Both the position numbers and the translations under genes were made by a program. Positions 1 to 12,901 of a DNA stretch of 64,000 nucleotides are shown here, one piece after another. Under the pieces are notes generated by a model, which saw only the letters and a program-made list of their open reading frames with translations, was not told where the DNA came from and made no database searches. Numbering within the stretch: position 1 is the first letter of the stretch; every line of letters starts with the position of its first letter. The DNA comes from Lepidodermella squamata (taxonomy: Eukaryota; Gastrotricha): the NCBI GenBank assembly GCA_047495785.1, contig JBLDXI010000013.1, positions 3,038,001 to 3,102,000 on the forward strand, written 5' to 3'.

Positions 1-2
1 TC

Positions 3-1817
3 TGCTACGTCGTGCGATTCAACGTCGCCGATTTCTACCTCTTCCACGACACTGAATACGTCATCGAAGAGGTGAGAGCCGATTTGCAGTTTCTCTCAAC
101 TTGTTGGCGAATGGCTGGTCGTCCGACGTACTGCCTACTACTCCGAGAAGACAACTTCAAATCCGGCTCAGCCCCGCTAATTTTCAACTTATTAGCCGAA
201 ATGAGGCAAGGCCAGTGCAGCGGGGTGCATGTTCAATTAGCTCGACTTCAGGTCGCGATGTCTCAGGCCTGTGTTGAACATCTCGACTTCATCGACGAGC
301 AATCGATGGCGACTTTCCGCTCGCTTCAAGACCGCGAAATCACGCTGGAAGAGGGCGGCCGTAGCAGCTCACTATTCGCGGATCTGAGCGGCGTCCTTCA
401 CTACACCCCCAGCCCATCCACGCGGTTGGATTTGATTGCTGGGGACGTTTTAGAGGGCGCGCCAACCGCTGGTAACTCGAAACGACCCTACGCCATGTTC
501 GGCGAGGGCGAATTGATTCGTCTATACTCTTTCACTGAAAGCTTAACAACAAAAGCCCATATTTTGTACGAAGTTGTAAAACGATATGGTATGAACACCG
601 AATTTCTGGTTCAGGGAACCAGCGCTCAAACACTGCTAGAGCAACTCTACGAAGAATCGGGCACAAAACGGCACTGGTTGGTCGTTCGATTGTGCGCGGC
701 GATGTTGCATAAAGCCGTTGACAGTGTCGCGCCTGAAATTACGATGGCCCTAGTACGCGGGAAACGAGTCAGTCTCGGCGTTTTCGGTAAAGAGGAACAC
801 GTTATCGAGCAGCCGTTGACACCCGCCGTGCTTCATCGCATCATCTACGACCTGATTTCACCGTACAACATCGCTGAAGCTGTACTTCAGCAGGAACTGA
901 TCATTTTAACCGGTCGATTTATTACGTTGAACCCGAAATTATTCGAAGGAATTTTGACAATTCGAATCGGTTGGATCGTTCAAGCGATGGAGTTGCAATT
1001 AGCCCGTGACCAGCCTAACATTTCGTTATGGTCACTATCACCGGCGCAGATAAAGGAGCTTTTCGCGAAGGTTCTTTCAGTTCGACATGTAATAAACCCG
1101 CACAAATCTGCTCATTCGTTGAGTGGCACGAATAGCCAGAAAGGTTCTGCGACAAATTTGGCCGTGAAACCGTCAGAGTCGCGAATTAAATTTCAAGTCG
1201 ACCCGTTTGAGACATCTGGTCAAATCGGCGCATCTGGCCAGGATACGAATAAAACCGGGCTGGACGGCGAGTTGGTTGGTCATTTGAGAATGATCACCGG
1301 GGCGGTGAATCGCGTTCCGCCCTACTTTTACCGCCGGGTTTGGGACGTGTTGGAACGAGCGCCTCATGGCATTAAAATCGGCGGCTCGTTGCTGCCGCAA
1401 CAACCGACGTTGAGCGACATGACCCAGGGTGATGCGAATTTCGCCTTCAGTATTGAGCATTTATTAGGCCGCGTGCCTAACCCGGCCAGGCGGCAGTTGA
1501 TCGTTGAAACTCTGATGGTAATCTGGACGGTTTTGCATAGAAATCCCGAGTTGAAACCGAGTGGAACCGAGCCGATTGATGTTGACGCGATTTTGTACCA
1601 GGCCGTTGAAGACTTCGCCACGTCGAACAACCTTCAAATGCACCCGAGCGGTAATCCGAACAATAAGGAGGAGAGCGACGCCGTGTGGCAGCGGTTCTAC
1701 CGCCTAGACCCGGGCGGTGCGAGGGGTACCTGCAGTCTGTTGGCTCGAGCGCTTGTCGCCAAGTTGTTTTCAGCCGGTTTCGCGCTTCCGCCTGCCGATT
1801 TATGTGCGGTGTCTTGA
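3..1817 (+). CDS. PHKB: Phosphorylase b kinase regulatory subunit beta, C-terminal ~600 residues (5' end outside window)
   Basis: Regulatory scaffold subunit of phosphorylase kinase, the cytosolic enzyme that activates glycogen phosphorylase. The frame is open from the window edge to a TGA, in one exon of about 1.8 kb. I recognise the family block FHDTEYVIEEVRADLQFL followed by GRPTYCLLLREDNF, the LYEESGTKRHWLVVRLCAAM region, the GRFITLNPKLF stretch and the C-terminal segment around SLLPQQPTLSDM. Beta is preferred over alpha because of the terminal RGTCSLLARALV-like segment and the ending CAVS, a CaaX farnesylation box of the beta type. The catalytic domain lies in the separate gamma subunit, so none is expected here. 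The first in-window triplets encode an internal part of the protein; no start codon is claimed. The lack of introns over 600 residues is notable beside the intron-rich neighbours. Confidence 0.9.
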   Translation, partial: CYVVRFNVADFYLFHDTEYVIEEVRADLQFLSTCWRMAGRPTYCLLLREDNFKSGSAPLIFNLLAEMRQGQCSGVHVQLARLQVAMSQACVEHLDFIDEQSMATFRSLQDREITLEEGGRSSSLFADLSGVLHYTPSPSTRLDLIAGDVLEGAPTAGNSKRPYAMFGEGELIRLYSFTESLTTKAHILYEVVKRYGMNTEFLVQGTSAQTLLEQLYEESGTKRHWLVVRLCAAMLHKAVDSVAPEITMALVRGKRVSLGVFGKEEHVIEQPLTPAVLHRIIYDLISPYNIAEAVLQQELIILTGRFITLNPKLFEGILTIRIGWIVQAMELQLARDQPNISLWSLSPAQIKELFAKVLSVRHVINPHKSAHSLSGTNSQKGSATNLAVKPSESRIKFQVDPFETSGQIGASGQDTNKTGLDGELVGHLRMITGAVNRVPPYFYRRVWDVLERAPHGIKIGGSLLPQQPTLSDMTQGDANFAFSIEHLLGRVPNPARRQLIVETLMVIWTVLHRNPELKPSGTEPIDVDAILYQAVEDFATSNNLQMHPSGNPNNKEESDAVWQRFYRLDPGGARGTCSLLARALVAKLFSAGFALPPADLCAVS

Positions 1818-2277
1818 ATGCACCGAAATTCTACTGACAAAATCGGCATATCCTATATTTTTATCCACTGTAATATATTTGGGCTGTGGAGCATGAATTT
1901 CGGATACATTGATCAAATCCGCCTTAAAAAATGTATCCGAAATTCACAGTTCCAATTAGATTTTGGTGTTTCATTAACAAAAAATAAAGCTACATAATTT
2001 TGGACTGCCTCTAATGTTTGTTAATTTTCATCCACCTTATTAGATATTAGTGGAGATTAAAAAAAGAATTGCATCCTCATTCCCGTGTGCCGTGCTAGTC
2101 ACGTCTGATGAAGAATAACGAAGCTAAATTGTTACCAGCACGCTTTTTCTGTAACTTATTTCTAATATTTTTTGCCCTTCTTTATCCGTCACACATACAA
2201 AAAAATGAAAGAGATTGTTTCTAAATGTTAATGTCATTCAATTTTAGGGCCTTTTTCTATTAATTGTTGTCCTGTAT
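1818..2277. other. Intergenic gap PHKB to TACC
   Basis: AT-rich spacer of 460 nt. An imperfect inverted pair around 1890-1945 (gaatttcggatac / gtatccgaaattc) is the only structure I see. It presumably holds the PHKB 3' UTR and the TACC promoter or 5' leader. No coding exon could be supported. Confidence 0.4.
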
Positions 2278-5200
2278 ATGGAGAGCGTCTTGAACACGTC
2301 TGGCCAGTCGAACTACCACTCGTGTCGTCAAAGTCTGGAGACTATGAACGCGCAAAATGGCGGAGATGATGGGTCTACTTCCTTATTAGCCGATCAATCC
2401 GCCATCCAGCAGCACATTGGCGATGGCGATTCTACGTTTGTCTGCTCGAATAAGGATGGCGGACCTATGTCTCCGAACTGTTCAGAACTCGGCGCGTCAA
2501 ATGTTGTCGCCGAATCGACCCGAACTTCGCTTCAGATGAACGGTTCCGGGTTCGGAAATGGGTCGGGTGACGATTCTTATGACGCGTCTCAACCGGCGGT
2601 TTTGCTGGGCCAAAAATTGACGGGTGGAGTTAGCCACCTTAAACAAAGCACGCCTTGTGATTCAATCGACGCCAGTAGTAATGGCGGGGGTAATTCTGGT
2701 CTTAATGAGTGTCTGATCAACTCAGCCCTCGGCTGCTCGGCCTCTATGGAGGTTGACGGAGCCGTCTTATCAACCACGCCCTTACGGTCAAAACAGGTCG
2801 ATGAGGATGTTGTTATGGGTGAAATTCAGCCGGATGAGGCGGCGGCTGCTGCTGATGCTGAGGAGGAGGATGACATTTTAACGGACGAAAACGGCGGGGC
2901 GATGCGGCAAAATCGGTCAGGGTCTTTCACAGTGGTCCGCGAGAAAGCGATTCCGGGCACCCCGATCATTGAGGACGAACCTATCGGGATTATTTGTGAA
3001 GATATGGCCGGTGAGCAGCGAAACGGCAGTACGACGCCGCCGTTATCACGCAGCCCCGGGCTGATGCAGGACTCTGCATCTCGGCCGTTGATTCCGAAGG
3101 CGAAGAATCGCAAATCAGTTTGGACTGCTGATGTTTTCTCGCCAGCTGCTTTGTCTAATATGAACGGTGCTTCTTCCAATGGTTTGTTATTTTCATGTTT
3201 TCTTAACAACAATAAGGTGGCAATTACCTGCAGAGGTTGGGCATTTGTTTTCCTACTTTTTATCGACAAGTCTCGAATTAGCATTAATCCAGCCTAATCG
3301 ATACACGCACTATCAGCGTTTAAATCTTAGATTTTTCGTTTAGAATTTGTACAGGGTGTGCCAAGTGTACACCCTAAATTTAGCACTAAGTTTGAGACTC
3401 CAGTAATAGATTTCCCTAAATAGTGTTTTTCGCGTTTCCAGTCTTCGCTAGAATCTCAACTTTTTCGTTATCATGCCTAACCGATAGACCTTGATATTAA
3501 GCGTATTTCGCGCTATGAGCGGTCAGTTTACGAATTATACTTCATCTTGTAGAGCCGATATCGATTCCAAGTATCGATTTTACAAATCAGTGATTTTCTC
3601 GATATCAGCCGTCTTGGAACCCAACAACGATGATTTTTCTCCCTAGCTTTAATAAAAATTCCCAGGTTCAAGGAGGGCATCAGTATCGATCAATAAAGGA
3701 AACGCCGAAATCGCGAAGATCTGAACAACTTAGTGCCAGGACGCTTCAATTTAGTGCTGGAACCTCATTTTTAGTGGTGCAAATGTTTGGACCCGTTAGT
3801 ATATCAGAGATTTTCCGATTTTTCGAAACTATTTTTCAAATGGTTTCGAATTGTATTAGGAAGAGACAGAACCTATTTTCGAATATTGATATCGAATATG
3901 ATTTATTATCAAATACAGCATCAGAATTCAGAATTTCAAGTAAATCAAAAGTTTTTGCATGAAGCCTCATAATCACTTTGAGACCAAAATTTCCCCAATC
4001 AAAATATATTTTGTGCTTATATTTTTTGTTGCATTTTAACTTAAACTTTTGCTTCCATTCTAGGCAAATATATTTAAATTCTTTTCTTAATGGAATTCTT
4101 CATCTTTTTACGGAAATATGTGCAAATTTATGCGAATGGGCATTGGTTAATTTTTGCGATGCATATTTTTATTCAAGAAAATTGTCAGTGGCTATTTCTG
4201 CGAAATATATTCGAAAAATGAAGAGATATTAGTAATATAATCATCAAATAATTAAAATTTACGATGCTGCATTATTTACGATGCTGTTGAGATTTTTAAT
4301 CAAGCCTAAAATAGCGAGTGGCGTTGTTAGCTGATCGTTTACGGTGATCAAATAAACATTTTGTTGATGTGCCGTTGAAATTCTCCTCCCCGCCACGAAG
4401 TCGTTCGCGTTTCATCCTGAATTTCAAGATTAGCCATTTTATACCTGCATATATCGGTGGCGTGCGTCAATAAAATTTCGCGTTTCGTCGACAATAAGCA
4501 GCTACAACAACCTGTCATTTGCAATTCTATCGCACAGCTGGTGATGAATGTGCCCGGCTTGAGTTTTGCTATTTGTCATCAATGCCGGCTGATGATTCAG
4601 CCGGCTGTTTTAATAGTAATAAGCTCGGCTTTTCTACTACTACTATTTTCAATAATATTATAGCCGTGTTTATACGCGGGCCATATAAAGCGTGCTGCGT
4701 GTCGTTTCGCTGGGTTGTAAAAGCAGCGCTAGTTCGTTCAAACATGCCGTTTATCATCACCGTATACGCTACTACTGTTTATTCTAGGTGCCTTTCGCCG
4801 CACGAGACTAGATAACAGTTGTAGAAGTAGCTTTGTGCTGCGTCGATACCTCGGGCACATCGAACTACTCCGTGCCCCCTTCACATCACACCTGTACTCA
4901 TTGTTCGTTCTTGCTTTCTTTCTTTCATCTAGTCTTCGCGGCTGGCTATTATCGTTTTTAATCAACCAGCCGCAATCAAATAAAATCTTATTATAATATA
5001 GCTCAGGCCTCGTGCTGGCCACCTTAAAACACTTCCAGACGCAAAACAGCCTCATTTACGTCTTCCTTAATTATTTATTTGGCTTCCGGGCGGCAGAGAA
5101 TGGCCTCTATTCATTACGGCTTTATCACTTTATAATTTCATCAAACCTGCATCTTAACTAGTATGGCTAGTCTATGCAAAGATTTTGACTAGTTCGCACA

Positions 5201-8200
5201 TCTCGCACTTTCGAGTTTTGAATATTTCGTTTTAGATCGCATGAATTTTGCGCAAATCGTTGTGTTTTTTATAGGTTCAATGGGAATTTAAGGCCTGTTA
5301 ACGTTTTTATTTTATTCAACATTCACAGTTTATTCTCCGACTATTTGAGATAACTGAATATCTTTTAGCGGAGCCAAATTTGCTTTTTGCGGAACCAAAG
5401 TCTAAATATGCCAAGAGTCATTTTTTGAATATTTATACGAATTTTGGGCTAAGCATGCATTTTGTATTAAACACTCCGACTGATAGGTAGAGATTGTTGC
5501 GCTGAATTCACTGGTGAATTTTCTAGAATTATTGTGGCCAATCTTGACCTGCAATAAATATCCGAAAAGCGATTTCAGGCCACATAAAAAGTCTAAAATT
5601 TGGTTCCGATTCAGCAAATTTGGTTCCGCTATCAGACCCTTTGAGATAATTCTTGACATTTTTTAAGAAGGTTGAATGAGACGAAAGCAGGTATTGCGGA
5701 AAATTAGATTTTAGGGTCTTTGTTTTCATTTTCCTGAATTTTTGAAAAATTGAGATAATTTAAGCCTATGCGGCTAAATTTTTCATTCGTTTTTCTTTCC
5801 TTGCCCTACATCCTATTATTTTTTGTGTATGATTCATCTCTGAATCTCGAAGAGACATTTTTCCCTTATTCAGGTTTATTTCGCTAAATCATAATGAGGC
5901 CATCTAGTCGATCTGATTTTATTTAATATTTTGATATCAGTCAGTTGATAGTCTAATGGTACCTATAAGCTTCTAGATATAGGTAATTTGTGTCATTTGT
6001 GACTTTTCCATTCATCATTTCTGATCACTTGGATTTCATAAAATTTAAAAAACACTTGACAATTGGGATTTTACGCTATTTATTTCTAATTAGCTAATTT
6101 AGCTCCTCCCTTGACATTTAGCTCCGACCTTGATCTCATTAGATGTGTTATTATACCCATGTCAGATTGAGGAAAGGTAAACCTGACGATAATAGGCCTC
6201 ATTTCGTCGGCCCGAGTCTCCCAAGTGGTGTACGCGTTTAAATAATGAGGGCATAGCCTTGTCACAGCCTGAAAGACCCAGTCCTCTCGCTCTCTAGAAT
6301 ACTTTCTAGAGCCGGCCGGCCGGCGTCGTGTGACGGCAAACATCGTTTTCGTTGAATAATTGCTGCTGTTTACCCCGGCGCGCGCGCTCTCGGCTTTTAT
6401 GCTCGTGCGCTGTCATGTATCCGCTCAAATCTGGCCACATCTTCAACAATAGAGCGAGAGAGAGCGAGCGAGGCTAGAAAATCTATTTCCGGCATAATTT
6501 TCATATCGCTGCCACCTTATTGTTGTTTATTTCTCTCACCAACGCATTTATTTATGATTAATTTCTATCTGATTTATAGAGCCAATTTTGTTGCCAACTT
6601 CCGAGAATACTGCCAACAACTTTTTGCAAACCAACAACAATTTGAACCCGTTGGACCCTTTCGCATCGCCTGTCGCCCAGCCGCTCGTTAGTACAGCGAC
6701 CCCGACGACCAGCGTTGTGTCTTCATCGGCGACTTACTCGAGAGCCACCGCCTCGAAAATGCTGCTCGACATTCAAGCGGCGGCTTCTTCGTCGGTTTCG
6801 TCGTCGTGCGACGCCGCCAGCGTGCCGCTCGCCGACAACAACACCGACATGTCGTTTCACAGCGGCAGTGACGGCCGCGGCAGCAGCAACGGCAACCACA
6901 GCTACGTTATTCACGGTGCCGAACAGGAAAATAACAACGTGAGTTTTTGCAGACGAGGCTCAGCCTTTTAATTAACCTTAATGCGCAGTCGACACGCAAA
7001 AATTTGCGAGTAGCAGTATTAGTATTAAGTAACCGGTCGGAGTGTGTCAATAAACTTCATGGGCTCTGCAAATTGCCCCGGTTTGTGGAACCGCTCATTT
7101 CTTACTCTTCGCTATAATTTTGCAAAACTGGCTTTCGTTTCGTTCTTTCAAATGCGATTCGGGACTAAAAAGGTGAGCTCTTAGAAACTTATGTGCAGCA
7201 TTTGGGTTTTGGTAAAATATTCAAATTCCCGTAATAAAATGGGCTCATCATGATAGCCTCGAAGTTCTACGGAAATTCCAGAATAGAGTTGGTCTTCCTA
7301 TTTTTAAATTTTTTATTTTTTATTTTTGAATGCATCGGAATTTTTCCTTGAGCTCGGATATTTCAAACATTGCGGTTAAAATCAGTTATTTTTGCAATTT
7401 CGTGAAAAATCCTCAAAATGAGGCGATTTAGTACATGGTACAAAAACAATATTTCACAATGGAAGCAAATTCGCCTATAGCGGAACCAAATGTCAAAACT
7501 TGGCACCAAACGCAAAGTCTATAAGTGCTATTTTCGAATATTTTTGATGGATCTCTGTTGTGTCGCTTTCCGAACACGAGGATCTGGCCTTATATTGAAA
7601 ATCAGGGTGAAAGCCAACTTAATTTATTTAATTTTAGTTGAATTTATCGATAGATTCCAGAAAATTCAGAAAATACTGTTTCGCGCGAATTAATTGTTAA
7701 AAATTTGGTTCCGCAACGGGCAATTTTGGTTCCGCAAAAGCAAGACATGTACATATATTTGCGATAATGGCTATTAGAATGTTAAAAAATAGAGCTTTCC
7801 ACGATTTTAGCCCTTTATTTTTCTGGCGCAGTGGATACCAAGTAGAGAACCATTGGACCGTTTTTGTGGGTTGGTAATAATTGAATGCAAACACTCCGCA
7901 GTGGTGTTTAAGTTATTGACCGTGACTTATTGACCATGAATATAAGTGGGAACGCGCCGTGGTGTTGTTTTTATTATGGCGATAAATTATGCCATTTAGG
8001 AGGCAGTCTGCTACTGGTATAATTGAAATACATTCAAAACGCAGCTGTTTTACCTTTGAAAATCTACCGCTGAATTTTTCTAGAAACCGAGATTTTTTAG
8101 ATTTTTTCGCTATTTTTCGCTTATCAATTTTAGATAGCGCGTTTTATCGATGTTCAATTTTAATTAAGAGTTTTCTCCAAAAAATACAATGTTTATCGAG

Positions 8201-10348
8201 TAAATATTGCTTTATTATTGAGTACCATGAAACAAATTTCTCCACAATTTCGCTGTAGGATTGCTTGAAACTCTGATTTTGAGCCATAACGTGGTGATTA
8301 TTTTAGTAACTTTCATGTCGATTTTTAAGGTGGTTGATGTTGGCAATGTGTCGACTGCCCTCAGTAGCCGCTCTTCCGCAACCTCATCGTTGAACACTTC
8401 GACCAACAACAATAACATCAACGTCACCCGGGGCATTTCGCCGCCCGTTGACGATAACGGTCTAATCGGCCCGAATGGGACCAATCTCGCGTTTATGCAA
8501 GTCGGCTCCTCGGCAACTATTACAAAAGCGAAGGCAACTCCCGTTCGCCATCAATCGCCAGCAGTCTCAGCCCTGCCGCCTCATATGATGTCGCCGGCTG
8601 TTAGCAACCCACCGATGCCCCCTGCCTCATCGTCGCCCAAGCACGGCCACGCCCTGGGCAATGGAACCAACGGCGCGCCGGCGCTCAACATGTCGCCCCT
8701 GGAATCGAACGGCAAGTCAGGCGGCGACGCACACGCGCTGTGTACGACGCCGATTTTGCCGGTTGTCGACGGTTTGCCAGCCGCTGCGACTAACGGCAAC
8801 GGCTGTTTGATTGCCGACGACGCTGATCGCAGTGAATTACTCGCCAGAATATCTCAGCTGGAGCTGGAAAATTCGATGCTGAAGTCCAAATTTAACAAAT
8901 TCGAAGATATTAACAATCAATTGTAAGTTATTGAATTTCTATTGAATTTCAGGATTTCGGCTTCTTTCAATGGCTCCTTAAGAATTTGATCAGATTAAGC
9001 GCAAGAAGCTTTCTTCCAACGTTTCGTTTACTAACCGTAAACATCCTCAGGGAATTTACAAAGGATTAATTTTTTCGCATAATGTTAAGGCGGATAATTT
9101 AAATTAATGATAGCGAGGATTATAATTCAAATTATATTTATATTTTAACTGAATGCGAAAAATTAATCCTCTGTTAATTCCCTGAAGATGTTTACGGTTA
9201 GTAAACGAAACGTTGGAAGAAAGCCACTTGCGCTAAATCTAATCAAGCGTCAATATACAAAAAAACTGGCTATCAAGGAATAAACTAAGAATACGTTCAA
9301 TTCTTAATTTTGTTGGCTAGAATGGAAAAAATCAATTTATGTGGATTTCTCGATCTAAAATTCTGCGGTCCTAAAAATCTTGAAAAATATGCTAGGGAGT
9401 TGTATTTTGTACGATCCTTGTCGAATGAAACGGCGGGCTATCAAAGTATAAAAAATTAATTTTTCAAAAAATGCCGCTAAATAACCTTCCAATTTCGAAT
9501 ATTTCTGCAGCGCATATTCAGCATGCACTTTGAATATTTTGAGGAATCTCGCTAAATTTTCAAATTTTTTTATTAAACATAATACGTAGATTTTCTGGTT
9601 TTTAAGGTGGATGATAGGATTAAATAGGTCTGGAAATATGAAATTTGACGCATAGTGAACAATCTTATTTCGAGCATCGTGAAAGCTAAGAATCGTTCTT
9701 GAGTCAAATTTATCAGAAACTGAAATTTGCCCACTTTTTCGCATTTTAATGGCCAACCGTTGAATTTTAAGGGATTTCAACCTTCGGAAGAAAAATTCAG
9801 AACTTGAGAACTTATACTTGAATGAAAGTCTTGTCTTATTGTGTTTTTCTTAATTTTTCAGAGTCGTCAGTTGTGCGCATTTCAGCTCTGGACCATCGCC
9901 ATCCGACCTCGAAGAATTTCACAAATTCGTACAAGCGCGTCTGCAAGCCGCCGAGGAGGTGTCGGACGACTACCGCTCGCTCGAAGCGTCGTTCAACGAA
10001 CTGCACCGGCGGTACGAACGCGCCCGGGCTGTTCTCGCCGAGTCGCAGGCCCGCGACCGCCAACTACAGGCCGATCTAGCCTCGCTGAAGCAAGCGGCCA
10101 ACATCGCCGACCAGCGCGTCAACTCGCTGATGCGCGATTTCGACTCGAAATTGTCGGAACTCGAGTCGAAAAACAGCCTGCTGCACGACTCGCTGCAGAC
10201 GGAACAGCTCAAAAGCGACCTGCGAATCGGCCAAATGGAGATTGAAATGCGCAACCTCCAGCAGCAGCTGCAACAAAAAGACTCTCAAATAGCCGATCTG
10301 AATCGACTTCTCGCTAATGCGATGACCGGCGCGGCAAGGCGGGGTTGA
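2278..10348 (+). CDS. TACC: TACC-family (transforming acidic coiled-coil) protein, four exons, 780 aa
   Basis: TACC proteins bind centrosomes and spindle microtubule plus-ends with XMAP215/chTOG. Exons 2278-3181, 6580-6938, 8330-8922 and 9862-10348 join in phase (1, 0, 2) to one 780-residue frame. Residues 1 to about 600 are low-complexity, acidic and rich in Ser/Asn/Gly, with a DE-rich patch and an NPLDPFASPV segment. The last ~170 residues are a continuous coiled coil with the typical TACC-domain pattern: YRSLEASFNELHRRYERAR, then long heptads ending near DLNRLLANAM. The exon 3 acceptor is the non-preferred ..TTTAAG|GTGG. Exon 4 has two in-frame acceptors 24 nt apart (starts 9862 and 9886). 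An upstream 5' exon is possible; the start was chosen as the first ATG of the open frame. The family call rests on the coiled-coil pattern and the acidic N-terminus. Confidence 0.75.
3182..6579 (+). other. TACC intron 1 (3.4 kb)
   Basis: AT-rich intron with donor ATG|GTTTG and acceptor TTTATAG|AG. Short open frames here look non-coding: AT-biased composition and no recognisable motif. It contains the MITE at 5367-5630, a GA-rich tract near 6450-6475 and a CG-rich patch near 6300-6400. A segment near 3720-3785 resembles the degenerate repeat at 12.1-12.4 kb. Confidence 0.55.
5367..5630. repeat. MITE-like element, copy 1, in TACC intron 1
   Basis: The left end is agcggagccaaatttgc followed by gcggaaccaaag; the right end is the inverse (tttggttccg, then aaatttggttccgct). 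The body is non-coding. The related copy at 7459-7737 has the same ends and a partly alignable interior (aagtctaaatatgcc / aaagtctataagtgc), so this is a dispersed family rather than a chance palindrome. Confidence 0.6.
7459..7737. repeat. MITE-like element, copy 2, in TACC intron 2
   Basis: Second copy of the GCGGAACCAAA...TTTGGTTCCGC family (compare 5367-5630). The left end has gcaaattcgcctatagcggaa and the right end has two tandem tttggttccgc motifs. No protein is encoded. It lies in the 1.4-kb intron 6939-8329, which otherwise shows only AT-rich sequence. Confidence 0.55.
8987..9246. repeat. Inverted-repeat element in TACC intron 3
   Basis: Arms of about 94 nt (8987-9080 and 9153-9246) are inverse copies with a few mismatches; for example cttccaacgtttcgtttac pairs with gtaaacgaaacgttggaag. 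The 72-nt AT-rich centre contains TTAAGGCGG. The structure suits a MITE or foldback insertion. No TSD was identified. Confidence 0.65.
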
Positions 10349-12901
10349 AAAAATGATAGATCAGGGGAAAATAATAAGTAGGTGCTGTCTCGATATAGGT
10401 GATCAATCCCTTACTATATTGCGCATCGCTCTGATATTACAAAGTATTATTGTAAAACTGCTCGTTTTTTGATCACGCACACGAGAGACACTTTTTTGTA
10501 GAAAAATGAACACATTTTGATTTTAATTTTCGGAAACTCGCTTCCTTTTCAACGTGTTTTGTTGACACCCGCCGGCCAATCTGTGAGATTTTGCCTCTCT
10601 TTTTTTCTGAGCGAGCCACTGTATAACACACTCTGATTGGGCAATAATGAAAGCTTCGAGCAATGTGTGCTGCTTGACCAAAACGTTAAATCTGAGCATT
10701 TTGTGCTGCCTTTTATTCATAGTAATACAAAGTTGTAATGTCGCCCTTAACACATCTCTGCGATATCACGAGAAATAATATTCTATCTAAAATTAATATT
10801 TCTTTATTTGAAAAGTTCTACCTTTAACATACACCCGCGTGCTGGTTTCCAACCTGCTTGAACTAAATTTTAGACATTATTTCCGTGTCTTATTATTTAG
10901 CTGTTGTACATTCGTTCTCTTGTGTCTTTTTCGACAATTCAGAAGTCAGGTTGTAAAAAGTTATATAATATTCATATTATTTTAGGAGCAATTATTCGTG
11001 TTTTCTTTGCAAGAAAAAAGTGCCCTTCAGATGCGTTAGTGAACGCTTTTACCTTTTACCTACCTTAATTGCTCTATTATTATGCAAGAAACGCCGTTTT
11101 CTTCTCGGAACATAACTTGTGTCATTATTCGAGCATGTGTGAGTTTGATGTTTTGGTTTGGCTTGGAAATTTACTTCTTTTGACTTCGCTCTTTCTCGCG
11201 CGCTTTATGCGCGGGACTTCTGTCATTCGTTGGATGAAAAAACGTACGTATAATTATTCACACAATTAGTCAATTGGTTGAGTAATAATTAAAAATAATG
11301 ATTAATTGACAGCTTTTTGTATTAAAACAAGTTTGCATGCGTCCATTTGTTACAATTCGGAAGATGAAGTTCAGTAAAACAAAACAAGGCTTGAAAATAA
11401 AACGGCTGTGTTGTTTTCATGCTAAATCTCGGCACTATATTTCAAGGTTGGCAAGGTTCTACTCAAATCCGAAGCGGAATAATTTGAATTTGCAGCGAAA
11501 AAACATCTGAAAAATGGGTCTTAAGCCTTTCATGGCCTTGAGGACGATTTCGGAATTCTGACTTTGCATGTTCACAGCTCGGTTAATTCGTCGAATTTTT
11601 GTGTTTCCTTATGAGAAGTACTACTTTTGGATGTTGCCTACAAGAATCCGAAACCCAAATTTCATTATTTCGTTGCTTCTCGGAAAGCGATCAATTTCAA
11701 AATTTCAAACCGAGGGGTGTTTTTTTTAATATATTTTTCAATCGAAGAAATGGACATCCAGACATTTTTTCCGCTAGATCTGACTTGACAGCCGTGTCCG
11801 GCAGGGTCCCATTGGCTACCTATTTCGTTTTATGACTTTTTATGTAAACTGGCAAAACATTAACCTGGCTGATGAATCCTATAAATTCATCCGGATGAAT
11901 CTACCGTTCGACACTGGTTTCCAACACTACCGATATCGGAAAAATCACTGATTTGCGAAATCAATACTTGGGATCGATAACGGCCCTCTAGATAACTCCT
12001 AATCATGTAGATCTTTCGGTATATGACGTGGAGGTACAAAAATGTAAATTCTAGGGGTGACGCCAAACCGGCAAACCAAATTTTGGTATAATCTAGTGCT
12101 GGAGCCTCAAATTTAGGGTGACCTCTCGGCAAACCCGAAAAAAATCCTGGGAAAATGGCGGAAACGGGGCTTTAACGGCCAAGTTACCCCACGTCACGGT
12201 AGTATTGAAATAGTTTTTTCGGATGCCATGATAATAAAAAATGTAGCCTCTAGTACCGTGGCGTGGGGTACACCCTAGAGGTACAATCTAGTGGTCGAGC
12301 CTCAAATTTGGAGTTGGAACCCTATACTGGAATCATAGGGTGTCCACGTGACATACTCGACAAAATCCTGGGAAAATACCGGAGCCGGATGTCACATGGA
12401 AAAACCAGATTCCAGGTAGAACTCGATCACAACCGGTAATACCAGAATATTGTGACTCATCCAGGCATTGTCAATTCCTTAATCATTAAACTCGTTTTGA
12501 AACCAGTTATCAACATGTTGGTACCTATACGTGAACAATCACGCGGAGGCAATCCCAACTTTATCTTCAATTTTCCAATTTTTGTTTTTCAACTTGAATA
12601 AAATTCACCGACTGTTTGGTCGAATTGACCTAGTTCACAGGTCACCTGACCTCAACGATGTCAAACAAGCTGCACCAAGGCTGTTTCCTTGAAAGTGTTG
12701 CGCAACGGCAGAATGGCGCGAGTTGCGGCGGCACGCGTTCGATCACGCGATGTTTTCGTCGTGAGCCCACAAGAATAATCTAGCTGGTATTCGAAATTCA
12801 TTCATCACAAACATTACACACAACAACAAATCATTTTTAAACACTCTCCTTGTTGAGCTATTTCGTACCGCACGATTTTACCTTATTTTACAACATCAAC
12901 A
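10349..12901. other. Intergenic region TACC to Ly6-like gene 1
   Basis: 2.5 kb, AT-rich, with no supportable exon. Short frames near 11.07-11.27 and 11.6-11.84 kb lack any family signal. Two degenerate repeat units occur at about 12089-12176 and 12283-12393, sharing aatctagtg, gcctcaaattt and aaaatcctgggaaaat. Related text appears near 3720-3785, so this is probably an old dispersed repeat. Confidence 0.4.

Noticed and set aside
3630-4232. Overlapping open frames in the TACC intron as possible genes
   Set aside because: AT-driven composition, no motif, and different frames interrupted by stops; no splice link to other exons.
6715-6942. Arg-rich open frames on both strands over TACC exon 2
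   Set aside because: Shadows of the Ser/Ala/Asn-rich coding frame; only the TACC frame joins neighbouring exons in phase.
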